Positions 1 through 6,544 of a stretch of 8,967 nucleotides of DNA are shown here, in pieces. The stretch spans positions 1 through 8,967 of the forward strand of contig CALGLS010000498.1 of the NCBI GenBank assembly GCA_937959375.1. Direction: 5' to 3'. A program made the translations under genes and the position numbers. The stretch comes from an uncultured Saprospiraceae bacterium. Its GTDB lineage: Bacteria > Bacteroidota > Bacteroidia > Chitinophagales > Saprospiraceae. Within the stretch, counting starts at the first letter, position 1, and every line of letters starts with the position of its first letter. Below the pieces are notes generated by a model. That model was not told where the DNA came from. It did not search any database and was given only the letters and a program-made list of their open reading frames with translations.

Positions 1-435
1 ATCGTTATCATCGCAATCAACATCCGCACAGAAGCCGTCTCCGTCTGCATCTCCTCCGTTATCAGCACATACATCGATTGGTGTACCTGCACAAGAACAT
101 CCGTCTGCTCCGATCACATCATTTTCTGTAGTTGCATCTCCATCATCACAAGCTGTACCTGCTGTTTGCGGAATTACATTGGCATCATTATCATCACAAT
201 CAACATCCGCACAGAAGCCGTCTCCATCTGCATCTCCTCCGTTGTCGGCACATACATCGATTGGTGTACCTGCACAAGAACATCCATCTGCTCCGATCAC
301 ATCATTTTCTGTAGTTGCATCTCCGTCATCACATGCTGTACCCACTGTTTGCGGAATTACATTGGCATCGTTATCATCACAATCGACATCCGCACAGAAG
401 CCGTCTCCGTCTGTATCTCCTCCATTATCATCACA
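1..435 (-). repeat. 183-bp tandem repeats encoding Asp/Cys-rich (thrombospondin-3-like) units
   Basis: Two full 61-codon units (253-435 and 70-252) and a partial third (1-69) follow one another in frame inside the giant gene. Each begins with Cys, then NGGDxDGDGFCADVDCDDND, then GTACDDGD, NDVIGADGC and SCAGTPID. By eye the two full units differ at about 13 of 183 bases. The DxDGDG core is a typical calcium-binding loop of thrombospondin type 3-like repeats, and the Cys pairs probably form disulfides. The array continues past the window edge, so total copy number is unknown. Confidence 0.9.
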
Positions 436-3400
436 TGGATTTGCACCGTCATTGTCTTCAATCGTTACTACTAGTTGATTATCTGGTAGAGATCCATTCA
501 CAGGATTAGAAAAATCAAGTGTAAAAGTTTCATCTCCTTCTTCCTCTCCATCATCAATAATATCAACAGAAATGGATACACAAAGATCACCTTCAGGAAT
601 TGTAATAGTTCCTATTCCGAAACCAAAATCACCGGAAGCTGCAGCAGTTCCACTTGTTGTAATGTAAGTTACAGAAACATCTTGGTTGCTAACTGAACCA
701 ATACAAACATCAATGCTTGCTGGAGAGATTCCTTCGTTTACTGTAACATCGGTTAGAATAATATCTACTGGTAAAGCTCCAGCACATGTACAACCATCAG
801 CTGCAATTACATCATTTTGCGTTGCAGGATCGCCATCATCACAAGCGGTACCTTCTGGAAGAGGTACTACGTTAGGATCATTATCATCGCAATCAACATC
901 GGCACAAATACCGTCACCATCAGCATCACCACCATTGTCATCACAGTTAACGATTGGTGTACCTGCACAAGAACAGCCATCTGCTCCAATCACATCGTTT
1001 TCAGTATCCGCATCTCCATCATCACAAGCTGTACCTGGTGCTGCTGGAATATTTGGATTGGTATTGTCACAATCTACATCATCACATACGTTATCACCAT
1101 CAGCGTCACCACCGTTATTCGCACAAAGCCCTCCATCTGCAATATTGATATTGAAGATACATAACTCTGTGTTTACACAATCATCAGAAATTAAATAGAT
1201 CACTTGTGTATTTCCATTAGGAATGAAAGAACCACTTGTAGGGCCCGCTATTTGAGTTACTGAAGCAGTAGATCCAAGGTAGCAGTTTGAGGTTCCGGTT
1301 GGAGCAGTCCAGTTCAATACCATTCCTCCTGTACCTGGGTCTGAAGTTTCGGTAATATCTGCAGGACAGTTTGCTACTGTTAGGGTTGCAGGAACAAAGT
1401 TTACGGTAACATTAAACAAGCAAGAAGCAAAGTTTCCACAAGAATCAAAAACTGCGTAACCGATACCAGATGTTCCGATTGGGAATTCAGATCCGTTATC
1501 AAGTCCGATAGTTTGATCTGTTCCGATTGGTCCAGTACGGAAACAATCAGAGGTTCCTCCTGGAGGAGTCCAAGATACGGTTGTAGAGGTTGCACCTGGT
1601 GCTGCATCAGTTGTGATATCTGCTGGACAATCTGTCATCATAAATTCAGCAGGAACAGCATCTACTGTTACTTCGAAGGTACAAATTTCGAGATTACCGC
1701 AGGCATCCGTAACTTCGTAAGCTACTTCTGTGGTTCCTTCTGGAAAATTAGATCCACTTAATGGTCCTGCAATTTGAGTAACTGTTAATTCAGGATCACC
1801 ACTTCCTCCTCCATCAGAATCGATACAGAAGTTATTGACATCTTGGCTAGTAAATGTTGCACCAGAAGCTAAGATCGCTCCGTTTGCATCAGTTAGACTA
1901 TAAGAACCATTACCGCTTGCGCAACATAAGCCATCACCATAGCTATCATTAATTACTAAATCATAACAACCATCAAGTAAACAAGCCATCTCAATCAAGG
2001 TAGAACCATCTGGCTCAGAACCATAGTTGCCTCCATTTGCTACAGAATTTCCATCAGCATCATTAATTGTCCAACTTATATCTTCAGGATAATTATCGAA
2101 TACAAAAGTCAAATTAACATCACTACAAGTAACCGCACATGGAATCTCTATAACAAATTCATAATGATTAGTAATAGGTTTATCAGTCCACAAACCTGAT
2201 GAATTTAGTAAGCGAACACCATAGTCAATTCCATTACCATTAGGTTCTCCACTATTCCAGTTTGTGTAAACAAGAGGCTCTCCTGTTACCCAATTAAAAA
2301 CTCCAGGGCTTGAAACAGTATTTAAGCCTGTCCATACGCTTCCTGTTGCAGGATTAATTCCATTTTGAATAAAGTCATTCTCTTCTTGCGAAGTGATCGT
2401 TGCTAAATGTCCTCCGTTTGCCTGAGCAATCGCATTCGCATCGGTCCAGCTATCGTTAGTATTAGATACAAAATATCTGCTATCATTATAATCACCAATT
2501 AATGTAAAGCCTGAAATACTTCCAGGTAGTGTACATGCATCTGGGCAAGCAATTTCAATAACAAATTCATAGTGATTTGTAAGTACTCTATCAGTCCATT
2601 GACCATCATCTTTTTTCAATCTAGCAGCCACGATTCCACTATCTTCATTTGGCTCACCAGCTAGCCAATTGGTATAAACTACATCTTCGCCTGACTCCCA
2701 ATGAAAGCCACCTGGAACACCGTCATTATGAAAACCTGTCCAGATACTTCCTGTTGCAGGGTTAATAGCGTTTTGAATAAAATCGTTTTCTTCCTGTGAA
2801 GAAATTGAAACTAGATGTCCTCCATTTGCTTGAGCTGTCGTATTAGCATCGTGCCAGTCTTCGTTATAATTTGAAACAAAATATCTACTACCGTTAAAAT
2901 CACCAATCAAAGTAAAACCAGTGATATTGGAAGGAAGTTGTGTACAATCCGTTCCGCCAGATCCACCTCCTCCACCGCCAGAAGGAGCACAAGTTGTCGT
3001 TGCAGTAGGAGTTGTCCAACTAGCAGGAGCAAATTGAGCACCCGGCTCAGTTGTCACTGTAATATCAGATGGACATGTAAATGTAATATCTGGATCATCT
3101 GTAGGAACTACCGGAGCTTGGTATGCGATAACAGAAACGAAGTCTTCACAAGAAGCAGTTACACCGAAGTTATCCGTAATAGTAAGCGTAACTATTTGCG
3201 TTCCGATATCAGCAGTTGTGAAAGAGCTTGGGCTTACTGCATAATCAGTTAAGGTAGCACCACAAGAACCGTAGCTACGACCTTGGTCAATTGCATCTGC
3301 TGTAAAGCTAACGTTACCTGTTTCATCCAATTCAAAAATAACACCTCCCTTACAAGCAGGTATTGGAGCTGGTGTATCATTGATATCCGTTAGTGTTTCT

Positions 3401-4380
3401 CCGAATTCTCCGTTGGTTTCGTTTACTGTTCCAGTAATTTCAAAAACTAAACCTTCATTCAGAATAGTACCTCCGATATTATTTCCAGCATTTTGAATCA
3501 GCTTTCCACAAATTTCTAAGGTGATGGTTCCGTTATTGTTAACGTTGCTGTTATTTTCTAGTACACCAGAAGAACTAATGTTTAAAGTACCACCATTTGT
3601 TACGGTTGCATCATTTATCAATTGACCGCCAAGGTCTAAATTATTGTTATTCGTGATGGTCCCTGTATTATTTACAAGAGCAGCAGATTGAATGGCAAAC
3701 ATTCCATCTACAATTATATTTCCTGCGTTAGGAAGTTCACCATTGACATCAAGTGTACCGGCTGACTCTACTTCAATAACACCAGTTGAACTGTTGGTCA
3801 AAGAGCTACCAAATGGCAATGAAGCCATTCCCGAAAGGGAAAAGGTTCCATTATTGAGCATACCATTAGAATTAGAAAAATCGCCATCGATATTTAATAA
3901 TCCGTCATTGTTAATTTGTCCATTACTGGAAAAGGATCCGTAACTATTAAAAGTGGCAGCGGCAGCATTATTTAAAATAGCTGATGCCGCGTGATCATAA
4001 ACTCCATAGTTATCAAAGGTTCCGTTATTATTTAAGATTCCATCGTTATCAAAAGTGATGGTACCTGCATTAATAATTTGATCGTCATTGATAATGGTAG
4101 CCCCACCGAAATTTACGATTGAACCTACATTGTAAACAATGGTGTTAAAAGTAAGCGTACCTGCATTTTGGATGGTAATATCCAAGACGGTGCTACCTGC
4201 GTAAGTTGGTTGGTTGGTAGCCCCTCCAGAGATGGTAGCTGTTTGCCCCGAAGTAGGAACGCCTGCATTCCAGTTAGCCGAATTGTTCCAATCCGAATCA
4301 ACTGTACCTGTCCAAACGGTCTGAGCATTAATCATGCAGATACTAAAAAGTACCAGCACCAATGTGTTTAAAATCTTCAT
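1..4380 (-). CDS. Giant secreted multidomain adhesin (HYR, twin C-type lectin-like, Calx-beta, Asp/Cys repeats), C-terminus outside window
   Basis: The minus frame from ATG 4378-4380 stays open for 1460 codons to the edge. Residues 1-19 are a signal peptide, cleavage likely INA|QT. Residues 21-37 hold a Trp-rich motif (WTG...W...W), then degenerate Asn/Gly repeats to about 340, probably a beta-helix. An Ig-like domain spans about 343-428. Half an HYR domain (431-464, CPSDITV) ends in a Gly linker (468-476). CTLD1 is 479-612 (EPN 576-578, WTD 595-597); CTLD2 is 616-748 (EPN 712-714, WTD 731-733). A DNYP...SYGDGLCC module spans 752-853, followed by GGGSG, the other HYR half (862-907), HYR 915-1000 and HYR 1003-1083. 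Asp/Cys repeats lie at 1086-1205 and 1316-1460 around a Calx-beta domain (about 1205-1313; DDGEEEGDETF, IEDND). EPN motifs suggest calcium-dependent mannose-type binding, and the Asp-rich repeats suggest calcium binding. An adhesin or matrix role is inferred; secretion by the type IX system is likely but its signal is not visible. No Shine-Dalgarno site precedes the ATG. Confidence 0.9.
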   Translation of the reverse strand, partial: MKILNTLVLVLFSICMINAQTVWTGTVDSDWNNSANWNAGVPTSGQTATISGGATNQPTYAGSTVLDITIQNAGTLTFNTIVYNVGSIVNFGGATIINDDQIINAGTITFDNDGILNNNGTFDNYGVYDHAASAILNNAAAATFNSYGSFSSNGQINNDGLLNIDGDFSNSNGMLNNGTFSLSGMASLPFGSSLTNSSTGVIEVESAGTLDVNGELPNAGNIIVDGMFAIQSAALVNNTGTITNNNNLDLGGQLINDATVTNGGTLNISSSGVLENNSNVNNNGTITLEICGKLIQNAGNNIGGTILNEGLVFEITGTVNETNGEFGETLTDINDTPAPIPACKGGVIFELDETGNVSFTADAIDQGRSYGSCGATLTDYAVSPSSFTTADIGTQIVTLTITDNFGVTASCEDFVSVIAYQAPVVPTDDPDITFTCPSDITVTTEPGAQFAPASWTTPTATTTCAPSGGGGGGSGGTDCTQLPSNITGFTLIGDFNGSRYFVSNYNEDWHDANTTAQANGGHLVSISSQEENDFIQNAINPATGSIWTGFHNDGVPGGFHWESGEDVVYTNWLAGEPNEDSGIVAARLKKDDGQWTDRVLTNHYEFVIEIACPDACTLPGSISGFTLIGDYNDSRYFVSNTNDSWTDANAIAQANGGHLATITSQEENDFIQNGINPATGSVWTGLNTVSSPGVFNWVTGEPLVYTNWNSGEPNGNGIDYGVRLLNSSGLWTDKPITNHYEFVIEIPCAVTCSDVNLTFVFDNYPEDISWTINDADGNSVANGGNYGSEPDGSTLIEMACLLDGCYDLVINDSYGDGLCCASGNGSYSLTDANGAILASGATFTSQDVNNFCIDSDGGGSGDPELTVTQIAGPLSGSNFPEGTTEVAYEVTDACGNLEICTFEVTVDAVPAEFMMTDCPADITTDAAPGATSTTVSWTPPGGTSDCFRTGPIGTDQTIGLDNGSEFPIGTSGIGYAVFDSCGNFASCLFNVTVNFVPATLTVANCPADITETSDPGTGGMVLNWTAPTGTSNCYLGSTASVTQIAGPTSGSFIPNGNTQVIYLISDDCVNTELCIFNINIADGGLCANNGGDADGDNVCDDVDCDNTNPNIPAAPGTACDDGDADTENDVIGADGCSCAGTPIVNCDDNGGDADGDGICADVDCDDNDPNVVPLPEGTACDDGDPATQNDVIAADGCTCAGALPVDIILTDVTVNEGISPASIDVCIGSVSNQDVSVTYITTSGTAAASGDFGFGIGTITIPEGDLCVSISVDIIDDGEEEGDETFTLDFSNPVNGSLPDNQLVVTIEDNDGANPCDDNGGDTDGDGFCADVDCDDNDANVIPQTVGTACDDGDATTENDVIGADGCSCAGTPIDVCADNGGDADGDGFCADVDCDDNDANVIPQTAGTACDDGDATTENDVIGADGCSCAGTPIDVCADNGGDADGDGFCADVDCDDND
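766..1125 (-). repeat. Two diverged Asp/Cys-rich repeat units upstream of the Calx-beta domain
   Basis: Residues 1086-1145 and 1146-1205 of the giant protein are 60-residue copies of the same unit as at the C-terminal side (C..NGGDADGD..C.DVDCD, GTACDDGD, NDVI.ADGC). They differ clearly from each other and from the near-identical copies at 1-435. The Calx-beta domain (about 445-768) separates the two groups, so the array was either interrupted by Calx-beta or expanded again after it. Confidence 0.85.
2137..2946 (-). repeat. Tandem duplication of a C-type lectin-like domain
   Basis: Within the giant gene, residues 479-612 and 616-748 are close copies. Both read GFTLIGD, SRYFVSN, AQANGGHL, SQEENDFIQN, INPATGS.WTG, NW..GEPN, WTD, then TNHYEFVIEI and Cys. 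EPN is the calcium and sugar-contact motif of mannose-type CTLDs; WTD stands where WND is usual. Neither copy has interior cysteines, only the bordering ones (C479/C612 and C616/C748), so the second canonical CTLD disulfide is absent. The loop between the WTG and EPN motifs differs between copies, which could change specificity. Confidence 0.85.
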
Positions 4381-4473
4381 AATTAGTAAATTAGTTTAAG
4401 AAACTTTAGCACCTAATTTAAAGATGCTTCGAAATTCTAAAATAAAAAGTAAGCGTGTATAAAAATATCAGGT

Positions 4474-4497
4474 ACTTATGTTCCAAGGGAACTAAGT
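4474..4497 (-). promoter_or_regulatory. Hairpin in the presumed leader, about 95-117 nt before the giant gene start
   Basis: ACTTATGTTCC (4474-4484) and GGAACTAAGT (4488-4497) form a 10-bp stem with one bulged base and a 3-nt loop. On the minus-strand transcript a run of five U follows about nine bases later, too distant for a standard intrinsic terminator but possible for a weak attenuator or a structural mRNA element. Function is unknown. Confidence 0.35.
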
Positions 4498-4570
4498 CCT
4501 AAAAATAGTTTTACGGTAATTGAGTTTGATCTGGCTGCTTGGGTGAAAGGTTTATCTGAAACGGGGCAAT

Positions 4571-4619
4571 CTTATTATACACCATTACTTCATAGGGGGG
4601 TAAGTAATTTTAGTATAAG
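4571..4619 (-). promoter_or_regulatory. Nested inverted repeat (hairpin) in the presumed leader
   Basis: ATTACTT (4584-4590) pairs with AAGTAAT (4602-4608) around an 11-nt loop containing six consecutive C on the minus strand. Outside it, TATAC (4576-4580) pairs with GTATA (4613-4617), and CTTA (4571-4574) can extend the pairing with a bulge. It lies about 200-240 nt upstream of the start codon of the giant gene. It resembles no riboswitch I can name. Confidence 0.35.
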
Positions 4620-4713
4620 GTTTTTGAGACAAGATGATTTCTGTTTGAAAATAAACAGAGTTTGATGATTGTGGAGCTGAGAAATCTAGTGAATTTTATA
4701 CGCTCAGATAACA

Positions 4714-4746
4714 CAAAGATAAAGCAAGGGATTGCATTAAATACAA
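4714..4746 (-). promoter_or_regulatory. Candidate Bacteroidota-type promoter for the giant adhesin gene
   Basis: Read on the minus strand, a TTG (4744-4746) is followed after 22 bases by TATCTTTG (4714-4721), matching the Bacteroidota -33 TTG / -7 TAnnTTTG pattern. It is the only TAnnTTTG match I found on that strand between this point and the start codon. If used, it gives a leader of roughly 330 nt. The match is short, so chance occurrence in AT-rich DNA is possible. Confidence 0.35.
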
Positions 4747-4912
4747 CTACTATTAAGAAATTTGATATAAAAAATTTAATAACTTATTAGGCATTGATTT
4801 ACAATACCTTAATTTTAGTCAGCCAAATTGATTTTTTGTTGAATTTGGTAAGAAATATTGAAAAATAAAATTCAGCTTATTTTAGTACGCAAAACACGTA
4901 AAGGATCTAAGT

Positions 4913-4932
4913 AATTTCACGTACATGAAATT
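4913..4932. promoter_or_regulatory. 20-bp near-perfect palindrome, operator-like
   Basis: AATTTCACGTACATGAAATT is palindromic except for one base pair (C4920 against A4925), with arms AATTTCA/TGAAATT around a GTAC centre. No T-run follows it on either strand, so it does not look like a terminator. Its position, about 170 bp upstream of the promoter candidate of the giant gene, fits a site for a dimeric regulator, but no regulator is identifiable here. Confidence 0.35.
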
Positions 4933-4953
4933 TCTATGAAGGTAAGAGCGTAT

Positions 4954-4996
4954 TTAAATAAAAAAAGCGTTTGCCCTTAATAAAAAGGACAAACGC
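4954..4996 (-). terminator. Intrinsic terminator of the 126-aa secreted protein gene
   Basis: On the minus-strand transcript, a 12-bp stem (arms 4985-4996 and 4967-4978, one G-U pair, 6-nt loop 4979-4984) is followed at once by a run of seven T and further T-rich sequence. It lies about 60 bp beyond the stop codon at 5058-5060, so it ends that transcript before the regulatory region of the giant gene. Confidence 0.85.
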
Positions 4997-5057
4997 CGTG
5001 TTTTCGAATTGGTGATTGGTGTGTATCTAAAATAGATGCGCTTGGCAATCGATATCT

Positions 5058-5438
5058 TTATTCTGTGGTTGACAACTGAGGTGTCATCATATCATCTTTT
5101 CGTTTCATTATGAATGATTCGTATTTTCCAATGGTTTTTACGTGAAGTACTTCCCAACCATTGCGGGCCATGTAGTTGATGATGTCAATGATGCCATTGA
5201 ACTCGAGATACTGTCCTTTGTCATTTGTCATCTTTAGGTTGATGCCAGCAGAATCATTTTTGTCATCCAGCTGTCCGTAATCGACCATCGCAAAAAACTT
5301 CTCCGTTTCTTTATTATACTTTTCCCAAACTTCAACATAGTTCACTGCTCTTTTATTAATGTCTTTTTTGTTGACAAGAATCTGAGAAAAAGCAGTTGAT
5401 GAGAGAAAAAGCAAACAACATAAAATAGTGAATCTCAT
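5058..5438 (-). CDS. Small exported protein of unknown function
   Basis: I place the start at the ATG at 5436-5438, giving 126 residues, because it begins a compact signal peptide (MRFTILCCLLFLSSTAFS, then Q19). The longer frame from 5480 adds 14 residues before the hydrophobic core and is less likely. The mature part has a DINK segment (26-29), VDYGQ (52-56), and LEFNG..D.INYMARNGWEV (78-97). This pattern resembles small uncharacterised Bacteroidota proteins with a VDYGQ motif and a 'D.(L/I)NYM...NGWE' helix; that helix recalls DUF4177-like proteins, but I would not assign it. It has no lipobox or membrane segment, so it is probably periplasmic. It stands alone, between its own terminator and the terminator of the upstream gene, so it is probably monocistronic. 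No function can be given. Confidence 0.8.
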   Translation of the reverse strand: MRFTILCCLLFLSSTAFSQILVNKKDINKRAVNYVEVWEKYNKETEKFFAMVDYGQLDDKNDSAGINLKMTNDKGQYLEFNGIIDIINYMARNGWEVLHVKTIGKYESFIMKRKDDMMTPQLSTTE

Positions 5439-5758
5439 AAAGCGAATTTTAAATATTTTTGAATTAATCCAACTAAGCATTTTAACTCAGTTTAATAAAT
5501 ATCTATCAAAAACAACTCCAAGGTTTTGTGATTATACGAGACTTTTGAGTCTAAGTTACTTAATAAAGTATCAATGATCTAGAACAAAAAAAAGTGCCAT
5601 CTCGAAAAAATCGGGATGACACAACAACATAACCATGAAAATACATAACCAAATCTTTAAACTTCTACACCTACTGTTTTCACAGCTTTTAGTGTGTGTA
5701 AGTTTCTAATATTTTATATTGCTTTTTGTAGCCAATAAAGGCTCTTAGCAAACTTTTT
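5439..5758. other. Intergenic region between the two small secreted-protein genes
   Basis: It contains the terminator at 5586-5622 and, between that and the 126-aa gene, a short AT-rich stretch that should hold that gene's promoter; I found no TAnnTTTG match there. A small perfect inverted repeat, AGACT-TTTG-AGTCT (5540-5553), lies in it. A plus-strand frame of 24 codons (5635-5709) starts with ATG and encodes a hydrophobic, signal-peptide-like tail, but has no other coding evidence. Confidence 0.5.
5586..5622 (-). terminator. Intrinsic terminator of the 222-aa secreted protein gene
   Basis: On the minus-strand transcript, arms 5611-5622 and 5594-5605 form a 12-bp stem with one U-G pair and one C-A mismatch around a 5-nt loop, followed directly by eight T. 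It is about 137 bp beyond the stop codon at 5759-5761, leaving a fairly long 3' untranslated region. On the plus strand no T-run follows the stem. Confidence 0.75.
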
Positions 5759-6427
5759 TTATTTTCCTACCATCGGTTCTACTTGACCTTTCACCAAGTA
5801 GATGCGCTCTTCTTCTTCATTCATTTGAAAAATACAGAGGTATTTATCGTCTGGTAATTTATCCAAATCTAGTGAAAGCAGATTCGCTCCTTCAATTAGA
5901 TTTGCATCTCCTGTTTTGAGTAGCTTTTTGTCTAGATTTTCAATTTTGTAATTCATCAATCCACTTACATTTGAATTCATGACCAGATTGAAATATCTTT
6001 CAGTGGTAGTATTACCCATCATCGTAATGAGGTAATCATTTTTATTTTCTTTATTCAAAACTGCAATATGCGTAAACGCACTTCGACCGTCAATGTCTAC
6101 TTGTAGTAATCTGTAATAAACTTTAGAATCTCCGATTGAAGGATCAAGAAAACGATAACTCTTTCCGTCCTGTGTTGTTCCTGACGCAGCAACTTCTCCA
6201 ACAGGTGTGAACAAAATCCCATCTTCTGATTTTTGAACTTGGAAATTATCTGTTGCCGTTTCTTCTGAAGTTGACCAGGTTAAAAGATTTCCCATGTCTA
6301 CTTCTTTTGCAGATAATGGTTTAGAGTATGTACAGCCCGCCATGATTTGAGAAAGTGCGAATGGCATGCTAAGCATGATCAACAACAAAACTTTACTGCT
6401 TTTATTTTTAAAAATTTGAATGCTCAT
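5759..6427 (-). CDS. Exported protein with a Bacteroidota FnIII-like domain, function unknown
   Basis: The 222-residue product starts at ATG 6425-6427. A basic N-terminus (KNKSSK) leads into a hydrophobic stretch (13-30). Cleavage could be by signal peptidase I near ALS|Q (26-27), or by signal peptidase II before C32, since MAGC is an imperfect lipobox. Residues about 45-125 match the FnIII-like beta-sandwich common in exported Bacteroidota proteins: LLTWSTSEE (48-56), FQVQKSEDG.LF (62-73), YRFLD (91-95), YYRLLQVDIDG (104-114). Residues about 130-215 look like a second beta-rich domain (YFNLVMNSNVSG, ANLLSLDLDKLPDDKYLCIF). This resembles the layout of type IX sorting domains but lacks the usual PNP-type start motif and a typical sorting end, so I do not call it one. 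It is divergent from the gamma-glutamyltranspeptidase gene across 117 bp and has its own terminator. A structural or binding role in the envelope is an inference. Confidence 0.8.
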   Translation of the reverse strand: MSIQIFKNKSSKVLLLIMLSMPFALSQIMAGCTYSKPLSAKEVDMGNLLTWSTSEETATDNFQVQKSEDGILFTPVGEVAASGTTQDGKSYRFLDPSIGDSKVYYRLLQVDIDGRSAFTHIAVLNKENKNDYLITMMGNTTTERYFNLVMNSNVSGLMNYKIENLDKKLLKTGDANLIEGANLLSLDLDKLPDDKYLCIFQMNEEEERIYLVKGQVEPMVGK

Positions 6428-6544
6428 AGTGCGGGGGAATTACTTATTTATTACTCTTGTCTTTTATTAAAGAACTATTAACTAATTTCGTTATATAAGG
6501 TTTCAAACATCATACCAAAAAAATCATAATTTATATTTTTAACT

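Larger units (their letters stand above)
4381..4953. other. Intergenic region upstream of the giant adhesin gene
   Basis: No convincing coding frame is present on either strand; stops are dense and the sequence is very AT-rich. It holds the presumed promoter and leader of the giant gene (minus strand), two hairpins in that leader, and a palindrome at 4913-4932, listed separately. A further 7-bp inverted repeat, CCAAATT (4823-4829) and AATTTGG (4842-4848), lies around 100 bp upstream of the promoter candidate. The right end meets the terminator of the next minus-strand gene. Confidence 0.6.

Noticed and set aside
70..435. CRISPR-like array because of regular repeats
   Set aside because: The 183-bp units are adjacent, keep an open frame and encode a known type of Asp/Cys protein repeat; there are no unique spacers.
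686..1198. Plus-strand open frame of 170 codons (also 132-509 and 817-1164) rich in Ser/Pro or His/Ile/Thr
   Set aside because: These are antisense shadows of the repetitive giant minus-strand gene; the odd composition comes from reading its Asp/Gly/Cys codons backwards.
3692..3943. Plus-strand open frame of 83 codons, and similar ones at 1513-1761, 2938-3252 and 4168-4371
   Set aside because: They lie wholly inside the giant gene on the other strand and show no domain, signal peptide or upstream signals.
4125..4328. Minus-strand frame of 67 codons (and 1401-1607)
   Set aside because: Each overlaps the giant gene in another minus-strand frame; the main frame has clear domains there, so these are shadows and not frameshift fragments.
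6504..6511. GATGTTTG on the minus strand as the -7 element of the 222-aa gene
   Set aside because: It misses the leading T of TAnnTTTG and has no TTG at the right distance, so it is too weak to list.
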